Position numbers and translations under genes: made by a program
In this document: positions 42,971 through 51,359 of the stretch, piece after piece
Numbering within the stretch: position 1 is the first letter of the stretch
Layout: the number at the start of each line of letters is the position of its first letter
Notes under the pieces: model-generated
The model's database searches: none
What the model saw: only the letters and a program-made list of their open reading frames with translations
Told to the model about the DNA's origin: nothing
Assembly: GCF_030123065.1 (NCBI RefSeq)
Contig: NZ_CP126093.1
Span: 500,001-564,000 of the forward strand
DNA: 64,000 nt
Direction: 5' to 3'
Source of the DNA: Neobacillus sp. DY30
Lineage (GTDB): Bacteria > Bacillota > Bacilli > Bacillales > Cytobacillaceae

Positions 42971-43471
42971 TTGCCGCATAAACTATGGATAGCAGTAAAT
43001 GGTATTTTAATTATATTTTCGTTTATTTATATCTGGTTTTTCCGTCCACCAGACAGCAGTTTAGTCATCTTGGCACGTTTTTTGGCGCAAATAGCCATGT
43101 ACCTCTTTTTGATTAATATCAATATGTATTTTATATTCCTGGTTATTCGCAAAACTTCAGTAAGGCAGGTCAAGATACGTCTTGCTAAGTTTTCAAGAGT
43201 TATGATGAAGTGGCATATTCCAATTGCAGCAATAGCTACAACGATTATTATTGGTCATGCGGTTATTAACTTAATTGAAATTGCTCCGATCATTGGTTTT
43301 AATAACCTGAAACTCATTAGCGGGTATCTTGCTATGTCTTTTCTATTCCTTACATTGGCTGCGGGGTATTTGCGTCATAAAAAGTCTTCCGGTTTTAGAC
43401 GAAAGTTCCATCTGATAACCGCAATGGCTTTTTTACTTGTTTTCTTCCTACATATGTTCATACCAATTTAA
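42971..43471 (+). CDS. Four- to five-helix membrane protein with paired histidines
   Basis: The 166-aa protein has five hydrophobic segments (about 7-23, 31-57, 80-105, 110-130 and 143-166). Histidines lie within or near helices (KWHIPIA, IIIGHAVINL, KFHLITAMAFL, FLHMFIPI), a spacing reminiscent of cytochrome b561 or ferric-reductase-like heme-binding bundles. That reading is tentative; the gene may simply be a conserved membrane protein. It starts with TTG after GGGAGGGG. It is convergent with the two-component genes and has no co-transcribed neighbour. Confidence 0.7.
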   Translation: MPHKLWIAVNGILIIFSFIYIWFFRPPDSSLVILARFLAQIAMYLFLININMYFIFLVIRKTSVRQVKIRLAKFSRVMMKWHIPIAAIATTIIIGHAVINLIEIAPIIGFNNLKLISGYLAMSFLFLTLAAGYLRHKKSSGFRRKFHLITAMAFLLVFFLHMFIPI

Positions 43472-43484
43472 TTCAAAATAAAAA

Positions 43485-43519
43485 GGACCTGCCTTTCTAG
43501 TATTAAAGAAAATAGGTCC
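43485..43519 (-). terminator. Terminator of the two-component operon
   Basis: GGACCT / AGGTCC with inner TTTCT / AGAAA pairing; on the minus strand CTTTTTATTTTG follows. Confidence 0.75.
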
Positions 43520-43534
43520 CGACTCGTCGTATAT

Positions 43535-44458
43535 TTACCCTTTTGCTTCCATGTATAAAGCCTGAATGAATTTCTTTATATTAATACGGCTGTGATAATG
43601 TTCGTCGTGTTTTTTACCTTCTAGTTCTAGCATTTTCATTCGGATTTGGCTGTAATCAAAGAAACGCGACGAATAGTTTTCAAATTTTAAGTTAGTATAA
43701 TCTGTCAGCCCAAGAGAGGCAATATGTTCTATTGCCTGATGAATCGCTCGGCGGATACGCTGCTCAGCTGCTTTTATTTCCTTTTTAACTACGTCCGGAG
43801 GAGCAGAGTCTCCATACCTTTTTTTGACTACATATTCATATAATTCCTTTAATGGCGGGATTTCTCGGACTCCATCTTTCTCAAACTGATCCATAATCGC
43901 CAAAATGTCCAGTAAGTCCTTATTTCCGCTCTCGCCAATAATTCCAAGCTCTAGCAGGATGTTTTTTCCAGAACTAACAATCCTATTTTGGTGCATGGGA
44001 AAAAGGTTTTTAGATTCCTGTGGTTGTATATGATTTTTTAACACGCTTAATGACTTCTGAATGTCATTAAGCGATTTCTCCATTCTAAGGTGATCGGAAA
44101 CTTTTTTTAGGATAGATACCACTTCAAGGCGATTTATTGGTTTGGTTATGTAGTGGTCAACCCCGAGTGCATAGGCTTCACCAATCATATCCTTTGTTTC
44201 GACCTGAGAAATCATTATAATCTTCCCTTGGAAGAAGGGGGAGATTTCCCTAACAGTTTCAATTCCATCCCGATTTGGCATGAGCAGGTCTATGAGTAGA
44301 ATATCAACGCCCTGATTGGCTAGAATATCCGAGTAAACCTCTGATCCATCTCCTGCTTCTCCAATTATGGTCCCTAGGCCTTCTTCTTCTATAATGTTAG
44401 AAAGCATTACTCTAATCGTAGCGGAATCATCGACAATAAAGAATTTCAAAGTCCTCAT
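43535..44458 (-). CDS. YcbB/GlnL-like response regulator
   Basis: The 307-aa protein has an N-terminal receiver domain (~1-120: KFFIVDDSATIRVML, phospho-acceptor in DILLIDLLMPNRDG, KPINRLEV) and a C-terminal YcbB-type DNA-binding domain (~170-307) with the RIRRAIHQAIEHIASLGLTDYTN and FENYSSRFFDYSQIR segments. The B. subtilis relative GlnL controls glutaminase and glutamine transport. ATG 44458 overlaps the kinase stop as ATGA, indicating translational coupling; TTG 44449 is an alternative start. Divergent from it lies the dcu-aspA-sdh block, a plausible but unproven target. Confidence 0.88.
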   Translation of the reverse strand: MRTLKFFIVDDSATIRVMLSNIIEEEGLGTIIGEAGDGSEVYSDILANQGVDILLIDLLMPNRDGIETVREISPFFQGKIIMISQVETKDMIGEAYALGVDHYITKPINRLEVVSILKKVSDHLRMEKSLNDIQKSLSVLKNHIQPQESKNLFPMHQNRIVSSGKNILLELGIIGESGNKDLLDILAIMDQFEKDGVREIPPLKELYEYVVKKRYGDSAPPDVVKKEIKAAEQRIRRAIHQAIEHIASLGLTDYTNLKFENYSSRFFDYSQIRMKMLELEGKKHDEHYHSRINIKKFIQALYMEAKG

Positions 44459-45717
44459 CCTCTCTCTGTTAAGCACGTTTCTGGCAGTTTTATCCCAAAA
44501 GTGGTTTCTCCGGTTGTGTCTACCAGCACCATTTTACCACCAATTGTTTCAATCACATTTTTTATATGTGATAGACCGATACCATTGGAGGGGTTACCAC
44601 TATCATCAAATTTTGTGGTAAAACCAGGTTCAAAAATAAATGGTTTATTTTTATCCGAGATTCCTGAACCGTTATCACTAACAATAATTTCAACGGTATC
44701 CCCATTTTTTGTGACAGTAAGTTTAATCACTCCCTCTTTAACGATAGCTTCAACTGAATTGGCAACAAGGTTATTGACCAGCGAAAAAAGGATAAAAGTG
44801 TTGTAAAGTTGGTGATTACCAGAAATATGTACATGATAGTTAATGGACTTTTCTAACAGTTCACTATAGCTTTTATTGGCTGAAATAATAATAGAAACAA
44901 TATCTGCTATTTTCATAAATTCATTAAAATTCTCTTTTACCATTAACTTAGAAAGGCCGGCATAAATGCGCTGATGATCTTTTTTTATTTCGTGCATTTG
45001 CCCGGCAATTTTGAGGGCCGCTTTTGCCTCTTTATTATTATGGGCAGCCTTTAATTCCCGATAAAGTCCATAACAAGTACTAGTTAATTCTTCAGCGTTT
45101 TTTGCTGATTTTTTTAGCTGAACCATTTCTACATATAAATTTGAAACCAATAAAAGTATTTCTTCATTTCTTTGTCGCTGCTGCCCTTCAGCAAGCATTG
45201 TTTCTCTTAGGATAAGAATATTGAAAAAGCCGAGGACGAAGAAACTTCGGATAATCGCTATTCCGCCAATCAGTAAAAAAGTCGAAAGAGAAATAGGCAT
45301 ATGAGAAGTAAAGGTTCGAATCGTAATTTCGACCATACTTGCAATTACTTCCACTACTACACCCATTACACCAATAAAGAAGGGACTTTCATAAAATGTA
45401 TGGAAGTTGAAAAAATAGAATAGTGCTGCATATACAGAGTAATAAAAGAAAACAGGGATATTGAGAAAAAAGCCATCTACTAGCTGAACGGTATCAGTCT
45501 GAATGCAATACAGGAACATACGAAAAAGGACAACTGCGGAACCTGCAGCTATTCCCGCTGGTATAGGATGAATTTTTCGTAACCATAATAAGATAAAGAA
45601 AAAAACTGGCGTACCTAAACTAACTCTAATATCACCATCAATAGGATAAAACTTTAATTCTCCTGCAATCGGTACAGCGATAATGATAAATAAATAAGCC
45701 AATAGTTGATTACGCAA
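44455..45717 (-). CDS. YcbA/GlnK-like membrane sensor histidine kinase
   Basis: The 420-aa protein has an N-terminal membrane part with about six helices (to ~residue 195), a cytoplasmic coiled linker, a histidine-containing helix (QMHEIKKDHQRIYAGL, ~257-272) and a C-terminal ATPase domain (~300-415) with LVNNLVANSVEAI, VSDNGSGIS and GNPSNGIGLSHIKNVIE. It resembles the glutamine-sensing kinase GlnK (YcbA) of B. subtilis. It starts with TTG after GGAAGTGA and is the first gene of a two-gene operon with the regulator. The signal sensed here is not known. Confidence 0.86.
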   Translation of the reverse strand: MRNQLLAYLFIIIAVPIAGELKFYPIDGDIRVSLGTPVFFFILLWLRKIHPIPAGIAAGSAVVLFRMFLYCIQTDTVQLVDGFFLNIPVFFYYSVYAALFYFFNFHTFYESPFFIGVMGVVVEVIASMVEITIRTFTSHMPISLSTFLLIGGIAIIRSFFVLGFFNILILRETMLAEGQQRQRNEEILLLVSNLYVEMVQLKKSAKNAEELTSTCYGLYRELKAAHNNKEAKAALKIAGQMHEIKKDHQRIYAGLSKLMVKENFNEFMKIADIVSIIISANKSYSELLEKSINYHVHISGNHQLYNTFILFSLVNNLVANSVEAIVKEGVIKLTVTKNGDTVEIIVSDNGSGISDKNKPFIFEPGFTTKFDDSGNPSNGIGLSHIKNVIETIGGKMVLVDTTGETTFGIKLPETCLTERG

Positions 45718-46081
45718 GGGATCACTTCCAATAAGTCTATTCGGTCACATATATCAAAAGTGTTTCTTAGAGAATTCTTTAGTAAAAAGTGTCAAATTTA
45801 TTAAGTTTAATTGCGCTAGTGTAGGTTTTTGTAGTTTTTAGTAGGGCTGACGTTATGCTCAATTTGTGCAGAAAGAAGCTATGAGGATATTTTTCTTCCT
45901 GCTGCTTGCTTGACAATTATACTCTAATTTTAGACCACGCAAATGAGGCTGATTTCACAAAAAACGAACTATTTGTGAAAAGTTTCACAATTTTTCTTAG
46001 GTGAAAGCAGGTGAAGGATTTCATAGTTAATATTTTTACCATTTTTGAAAAAATACATTTTACCCTATGGAGGTAATCACG
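45718..46081. other. Divergent regulatory region between the two-component system and dcu
   Basis: No gene is present. It holds a minus-strand TATAAT (45921-45916) suited to the kinase gene, and a TTTCACAAA / TTTGTGAAA inverted pair (45953-45961, 45972-45980). A third TTTCACAA (45983-45990) forms an FNR-type box with the second. Confidence 0.6.
45974..45989. promoter_or_regulatory. FNR/CRP-type box upstream of dcu-aspA-sdhCAB
   Basis: TGTGA-AAAGTT-TCACA fits the Bacillus Fnr consensus TGTGA-N6-TCACA. It lies 92 bp before the dcu start codon. A further TTTCACAAA half-site lies 13 bp upstream. TTTGTGAA is also similar to motifs bound by ResD, so either anaerobic regulator could act here. Confidence 0.65.
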
Positions 46082-47395
46082 ATGTTTTGGATTCAATTTG
46101 CAATAGTACTAGCTTGTATCTTCATTGGAGCACGATTAGGCGGGGTTGGACTCGGAGTTATGGGAGGAGTAGGTTTAGCCATTCTCGTTTTTGTGTTTGG
46201 TTTGCAGCCTACATCCGCTCCTATCGATGTTATGTTAATGATCTTAGCCGTTGTAACTGCAGCAGGTGCCCTGCAGGCATCTGGCGGAATGGAGTATCTA
46301 GTCTTTCTTGCCGAAAAGGCTTTAAGAAAAAATCCTAAATGGATCACATTTATTGCCCCAATGGTAACATATGTCTTCACATTTTGTGCTGGAACTGGGC
46401 ATGTTGCATATTCCGTTTTGCCCGTTATTGCTGAGGTTTCACGTGAGTCAGGTATCAGACCTGAACGGCCAATGTCGATTGCGGTTATTGCATCGCAGCA
46501 GGCAATTACAGCAAGCCCCATTTCAGCAGCAACAGTTGCCCTTCTTGCCTTGTTGGCAGACTTTAAGATCGATCTACTTGATATTTTAATGATTTGTATT
46601 CCGTCTACATTTATTGCCTGTATGCTGGGAGCATTTGTATCAAGCAAAATGGGCAAGGAACTTAATCATGACCCTGAATACTTGAAGCGTCTGGAAGCAG
46701 GATTAGCACCAATAAGAAAAGATAAAAAGGAATACAAAGCGAATTCAGGTTCAAAGCTTTCAGTCATGTTCTTTCTTTTAGCAGCTATTCTTGTAGTTTT
46801 ATTGGGATCGTTTGAGGAATTACGTCCTGCCTGGACAATTGATGGGGTACTTACTAGGATGACTATGCCAGCAGCCATTGAAATTGTAATGCTCACAATT
46901 GCAGCATTGATTATCATTTTCTGCAAGCCAAATGTTGAAGAAATCGTGTCAGGCAGTGTATTTAAAGCAGGTGCCGCAGCGGTTGTTGCTATTTTTGGTA
47001 TAGCTTGGATGGGGGATACCTTCTTCCAAGGAAACATGGCACAAATTTCAGGGTCAATATCTGATTTAGTTACCGCAGCTCCTTGGTTGTTTGCTGTTGC
47101 CTTGTTCGCACTTTCTATCTTGCTTTATAGTCAGGCTGCAACAGTGCGTACGTTAATGCCTCTTGGTATTACACTTGGCATTAACCCAGCATTACTAATC
47201 GCCATGTTTCCAGCAGTTAACGGATACTTCTTTATCCCGAACTATCCTACTGTTGTAGCAGCAATAAACTTTGATCGTACTGGTACAACGAGAATTGGTA
47301 AATATATTTTAAACCATAGCTTTATGCTGCCAGGATTAACTGCCACTATTGGAGCCGTCGCAATTGGGATCCTGCTTAGCACGATTATTCTTTAA
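46082..47395 (+). CDS. Anaerobic C4-dicarboxylate antiporter (DcuA/DcuB family)
   Basis: The 437-aa membrane protein has about ten helices and the Dcu pattern: IFIGARLGGVGLGVMGGVGLAILVF at the N-terminus, APMVTYVFTFCAGTGHVAYSVLPVIAEV, IAVIASQQAITASPISAATVA and GYFFIPNYPTVVAAINFDRTGTTRIGKYILNHSF. Dcu carriers exchange aspartate, fumarate or malate for succinate during anaerobic fumarate respiration. ATG 46082 has GGAGGT upstream with correct spacing. It is the first gene of a block with aspA and sdhCAB, which supports an aspartate-in/succinate-out role. Confidence 0.92.
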   Translation: MFWIQFAIVLACIFIGARLGGVGLGVMGGVGLAILVFVFGLQPTSAPIDVMLMILAVVTAAGALQASGGMEYLVFLAEKALRKNPKWITFIAPMVTYVFTFCAGTGHVAYSVLPVIAEVSRESGIRPERPMSIAVIASQQAITASPISAATVALLALLADFKIDLLDILMICIPSTFIACMLGAFVSSKMGKELNHDPEYLKRLEAGLAPIRKDKKEYKANSGSKLSVMFFLLAAILVVLLGSFEELRPAWTIDGVLTRMTMPAAIEIVMLTIAALIIIFCKPNVEEIVSGSVFKAGAAAVVAIFGIAWMGDTFFQGNMAQISGSISDLVTAAPWLFAVALFALSILLYSQAATVRTLMPLGITLGINPALLIAMFPAVNGYFFIPNYPTVVAAINFDRTGTTRIGKYILNHSFMLPGLTATIGAVAIGILLSTIIL

Positions 47396-47429
47396 CTGAT
47401 ATAAAAAATTGAATTTGGAGATGACAAGA

Positions 47430-48878
47430 ATGAGTTATTCAGATAATTTCCGTATTGAAAAAGACTTCCTTGGTGAGAAAAAGGTTCCAATTGATGCATA
47501 TTATGGTGTTCAGACGATGAGAGCAGTTGAAAACTTTCCAATCACTGGATATCAAATTGATGAGGCTTTGATCCGGGCTATGGCAATGGTAAAGAAAGCC
47601 TCAGCATATGCAAATGCGGAAATAGGACAATTGGACAGGAATGTCGCGAATGCCATTATGGCTGCAGCTGGTGAAGTAATCGATGGAAAACTGCATGACC
47701 AATTTATTGTTGATCCGATTCAGGGTGGAGCAGGTACCTCAATCAACATGAACACAAATGAAGTGCTGGCGAATCGTGCTCTAGAGTTACTAGGGGAAGT
47801 AAAAGGAAATTATAAAATGATTAGTCCTAATTCCCATGTAAATATGGCGCAATCCACCAATGATGCCTTTCCAACTGCTATTCACTTGTCAACTTTAATG
47901 ACATTAGAAACATTAATGAAAGTCATGGAAGAGCTTCACTACGAATTTATGAAAAAAGCAAATGAATTTGATGGCATTATCAAAATGGGCAGAACACACT
48001 TGCAGGATGCGGTTCCAATTCTTTTGAGCCAAGAATTCGAGGCTTACGCTAGGGTGTTAAGAAGAGATATAAAACGGATTAAAGCAACACGTACTAATTT
48101 ATATGAAGTAAATATGGGCGCAACAGCTGTTGGAACCGGTTTAAATGCCGAACCAGAGTATATTGAAAAAGCAGTGAAGTTCTTAGCAGAATTGACTGGT
48201 TTTCCAATAAAGGGATCAGAAGACCTTGTGGACGGTACTCAGAATACAGATGCGTACATCGAAGTTTCAGCTGCACTTAAAATTTGTATGTTAAATATGT
48301 CTAAGATAGCGAACGATTTGCGGATGATGACTTCTGGTCCTCGCTGTGGATTAGGTGAAATTAATCTGCCCGCCCGCCAGCCTGGCTCGTCTATAATGCC
48401 AGGAAAGGTAAATCCTGTAATGGCCGAAGTATTAAATCAAAGTGCTTTTCAAGTAGTTGGAAATGATTTGACCATTAGTATGGCATCAGAGGCAGGACAA
48501 TTTGAGTTAAATGTAATGGAACCTGTCATTGTTTTTAACCTCTTGCAATCTATTAAGATTATGAAAAATGTATTTACGGTATTCCGCGAACATTGTATAA
48601 GCGGTATTACTGCTAATAAAGATAGACTGGAAGCTTACGTGAATAATAGTGTTGGAGTCATTACGGCTATTAATCCACATGTTGGCTATGAAACAGCTGC
48701 TAGTATTGCAAAAGAAGCAATTGATTCTAACCGGCCAGTCAGAGAAATTGTTTTAGAAAGAGAAGTTTTAACAGCAAGCGAATTGGATATGATTTTACAC
48801 CCATTTGAGATGACCAATCCAGGCATAGCTGGTAAGGAATTACTTAATAAAAAAACCAAGGAATTAGTTTTAGTATAG
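47430..48878 (+). CDS. aspA: Aspartate ammonia-lyase
   Basis: Deaminates L-aspartate to fumarate and ammonia. The 482-aa protein belongs to the fumarase/aspartase superfamily: the signature GSSIMPGKVNP, GGAGTSINMNTNEV, SPNSHVNMAQSTND and MGRTHLQDAVP are present. The start of the mature protein (RIEKDFLGEKKVPIDAYYGVQT) is typical of aspartase. ATG 47430 follows TTGGAGATG. It lies 34 nt after dcu and before sdhCAB, providing fumarate for the reductase. Confidence 0.94.
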   Translation: MSYSDNFRIEKDFLGEKKVPIDAYYGVQTMRAVENFPITGYQIDEALIRAMAMVKKASAYANAEIGQLDRNVANAIMAAAGEVIDGKLHDQFIVDPIQGGAGTSINMNTNEVLANRALELLGEVKGNYKMISPNSHVNMAQSTNDAFPTAIHLSTLMTLETLMKVMEELHYEFMKKANEFDGIIKMGRTHLQDAVPILLSQEFEAYARVLRRDIKRIKATRTNLYEVNMGATAVGTGLNAEPEYIEKAVKFLAELTGFPIKGSEDLVDGTQNTDAYIEVSAALKICMLNMSKIANDLRMMTSGPRCGLGEINLPARQPGSSIMPGKVNPVMAEVLNQSAFQVVGNDLTISMASEAGQFELNVMEPVIVFNLLQSIKIMKNVFTVFREHCISGITANKDRLEAYVNNSVGVITAINPHVGYETAASIAKEAIDSNRPVREIVLEREVLTASELDMILHPFEMTNPGIAGKELLNKKTKELVLV

Positions 48879-48890
48879 TCATATTTCGCT

Positions 48891-48918
48891 GAGTGCCTAG
48901 CTTCTGTGCTGGGCGCTC
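48891..48918 (+). other. Intercistronic hairpin between aspA and sdhC
   Basis: GAGTGCCTAGC pairs with GCTGGGCGCTC (11 bp including two G-U pairs, 6-nt loop). No T-run follows, so it looks like an mRNA-processing or stabilising element rather than a terminator. Confidence 0.55.
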
Positions 48919-48955
48919 TAATTAAAAAATGCAACACTGGGAGGTTTACAAAAAT

Positions 48956-49570
48956 ATGGAGCGTGGAAAACATCAGCATTTTTACCGAAAGCTGCATTCA
49001 CTTTCAGGAATTATTCCTGTCGGGGTGTTTATGACCGTTCATTTATTCGTCAACTATACGGCAACATGGGGAATCGATTCTTATAACAAAGCAGCAGGCT
49101 TTATGGTGAACTTGCCTTTTAAATATTTTCTTGAGCTATTTATCATCTTTATTCCTCTTTTATTCCATGGGGTTTATGGAATTTTTATCGCCCGTCAATC
49201 CAAAAACAATGTTAACAGGTATGGTAATTTACGAAATTGGAAGTTTTTCTTACAAAGAATAACAGGTCTGATTGCTTTTGTTTTTATCATTTGGCATGTT
49301 TGGGAAACAAAAGTGCAAGTCGAGTTTAGCGGGGTAGAAGCAGATTATCATTTAATGGCCGGAATTGTTGATAATGGTATCTCCCTATCACTTTATATCA
49401 TAGGAATTCTATCCTGTATTTATCACTTCGTGAATGGTATTTGGACCTTCTTGATTACATGGGGAATCACGGTATCTCCGAAATCACAAAAAGTTACACA
49501 ATACATTTCTTTTGGATTATTTATTGCATTATCGTTTATCGGGATCCGTGCAATCCTTGCATTTGCTTAA
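48956..49570 (+). CDS. sdhC: Succinate dehydrogenase / fumarate reductase cytochrome b558 subunit
   Basis: The 204-aa diheme membrane anchor has five transmembrane helices and conserved heme-ligand histidines (RKLHSLSGIIPVGVFMTVHLFVNY at 11-34, FHGVYGIF, FIIWHVWE, SCIYHFVNGIW). It passes electrons between menaquinone and SdhAB. ATG 48956 follows GGGAGGTTTAC; the longer frame from 48929 includes the ribosome-binding site and is unlikely. It is followed 24 nt later by sdhA. Confidence 0.92.
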   Translation: MERGKHQHFYRKLHSLSGIIPVGVFMTVHLFVNYTATWGIDSYNKAAGFMVNLPFKYFLELFIIFIPLLFHGVYGIFIARQSKNNVNRYGNLRNWKFFLQRITGLIAFVFIIWHVWETKVQVEFSGVEADYHLMAGIVDNGISLSLYIIGILSCIYHFVNGIWTFLITWGITVSPKSQKVTQYISFGLFIALSFIGIRAILAFA

Positions 49571-49594
49571 GTACTAGATAGGGAGGACAGACAA

Positions 49595-51358
49595 ATGAGC
49601 AAAGGTAATATCGTAATTGTAGGAGGCGGCCTGGCCGGATTAATGGCAGCTATTAAAATAGCAGAAAATGGTACAAAGGTTGATTTATTCTCAGTTGTGC
49701 CGGTTAAACGGTCCCATTCTGTTTGTGCACAAGGAGGTATAAATGGAGCAGTTAATACAAAAGGGGAAAACGACTCTCCTTGGGAGCACTTTGATGATTC
49801 GGTTTATGGCGGTGATTTTCTGGCAAACCAGCCTCAGGTATTAGCTATGTGTGAAGCTGCACCGAAAATTATCCATATGTTTGACCGTATGGGGGTCATG
49901 TTTAATAGAACGCCTGAAGGTTTATTAGATTTCCGTCGTTTTGGGGGAACACAGTATCATCGAACGGCATTTGCCGGGGCAACAACCGGACAACAGCTTC
50001 TTTATGCACTAGATGAACAAGTCCGCAGCTTTGAAGTACAAGGGTTAGTGACAAAGTATGAAGGCTGGGAATTCGTTTCCTCCATTATAGATAATGAAGG
50101 GGTTTGCCGTGGTATAACTGCACAAAATTTACGGACGATGGAAATTAAGGCATTTTCAGCTGATGCCGTGATTATGGCAACCGGCGGGCTTGGAATCATA
50201 TTTGGAAAGTCAACAAATTCAACGATTAATACGGGATATGCTGCGGCCAGACTCTACCAGCAAGGTGCTTTATATGCAAATGGAGAATTCATTCAAATTC
50301 ATCCAACTGCGATTCCTGGTGATGATAAAAACCGGCTCATGAGTGAATCTGCACGTGGGGAAGGTGGACGAGTCTGGACCTATAAAGACGGGAAGCCTTG
50401 GTATTTTTTAGAAGAAAAATATCCTGCTTATGGAAACCTTGTTCCACGTGATATTGCAACCCGCGAGATTTTCGATGTATGCGTAAACCAAAAGCTTGGT
50501 ATCGATGGGGAAAACAAGGTATATCTTGATCTATCTCATATTGACTCGAAACAATTAGATATAAAGCTCGGTGGAATAATGGAAATCTATGAAAAATTTA
50601 TGGGTGATGACCCACGGAAGGTACCGATGAAAATTTTCCCTGGCGTCCATTACTCAATGGGAGGCCTATGGGTAGATATTGACCAGAAAACCAATATTCC
50701 TGGACTCTTTGCAGCAGGTGAATGTGATTACTCTCAGCATGGTGCAAACCGACTGGGGGCAAATTCATTATTATCTGCAGTATACGGCGGAATGGTTGCG
50801 GGGCCCAAAGCGCTAGAATATATAAATGGAATTCAAAAGACCACTGATCAGGTTTCTAGTTCTATCTTTGAAAAACAAGTTAAAGAAGACATGGGAAAAT
50901 ACGAATCTATTTTATCGATGAATGGAACGGAAAACGCCTATCTGCTTCATAAGGAGTTAGGCGAGTTAATGACAGCAAACGTTACCGTGGTACGGGAAAA
51001 TAAGAAATTAAAATATACCTATGAAAAACTGCAGGAATTCACGGCGCGTTATAAAAATATTAACATCGAAGACACTGCAAAATGGAGCAACACCAGTACA
51101 TCGTTTGTTCGTCAGCTAGAAGGAATGATTAATTTAGCACATGTCATCACAAAAGGAGCATATAACCGGAATGAAAGCCGTGGTGCACACTACAAACCGG
51201 AATTTGCTAATCGTAATGATGAGGAATGGTTAAAAACCACAATGGCTAAATATAATCCAGCATCGAATTTGCCAGAGCTCTATTATGAAGAAGTAGACAC
51301 TTCCTTAATCGAGCCGCGTAAGCGTGATTACACCAAAGCGAAAAAGGGGGCAAAATAA
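49595..51358 (+). CDS. sdhA: Succinate dehydrogenase / fumarate reductase flavoprotein
   Basis: Catalytic subunit that interconverts succinate and fumarate. The 587-aa protein has the N-terminal FAD motif VIVGGGLAGLMAAIKIAE. The covalent-flavin region is KRSHSVCAQGGINGAVN, with active-site segments FGGTQYHRTAF, IQIHPTAIPG, SESARGEGGRVW and HYSMGGLWVD. A C-terminal helical domain follows. The direction of catalysis cannot be read from sequence, but adjacency to dcu and aspA favours fumarate reduction. Confidence 0.94.
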   Translation: MSKGNIVIVGGGLAGLMAAIKIAENGTKVDLFSVVPVKRSHSVCAQGGINGAVNTKGENDSPWEHFDDSVYGGDFLANQPQVLAMCEAAPKIIHMFDRMGVMFNRTPEGLLDFRRFGGTQYHRTAFAGATTGQQLLYALDEQVRSFEVQGLVTKYEGWEFVSSIIDNEGVCRGITAQNLRTMEIKAFSADAVIMATGGLGIIFGKSTNSTINTGYAAARLYQQGALYANGEFIQIHPTAIPGDDKNRLMSESARGEGGRVWTYKDGKPWYFLEEKYPAYGNLVPRDIATREIFDVCVNQKLGIDGENKVYLDLSHIDSKQLDIKLGGIMEIYEKFMGDDPRKVPMKIFPGVHYSMGGLWVDIDQKTNIPGLFAAGECDYSQHGANRLGANSLLSAVYGGMVAGPKALEYINGIQKTTDQVSSSIFEKQVKEDMGKYESILSMNGTENAYLLHKELGELMTANVTVVRENKKLKYTYEKLQEFTARYKNINIEDTAKWSNTSTSFVRQLEGMINLAHVITKGAYNRNESRGAHYKPEFANRNDEEWLKTTMAKYNPASNLPELYYEEVDTSLIEPRKRDYTKAKKGAK

Positions 51359-51359
51359 G

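Noticed and set aside
46093..46656. 187-residue minus-strand open frame opposite dcu
   Set aside because: Antisense shadow of a conserved membrane protein gene; its composition reflects the reverse of hydrophobic codons.
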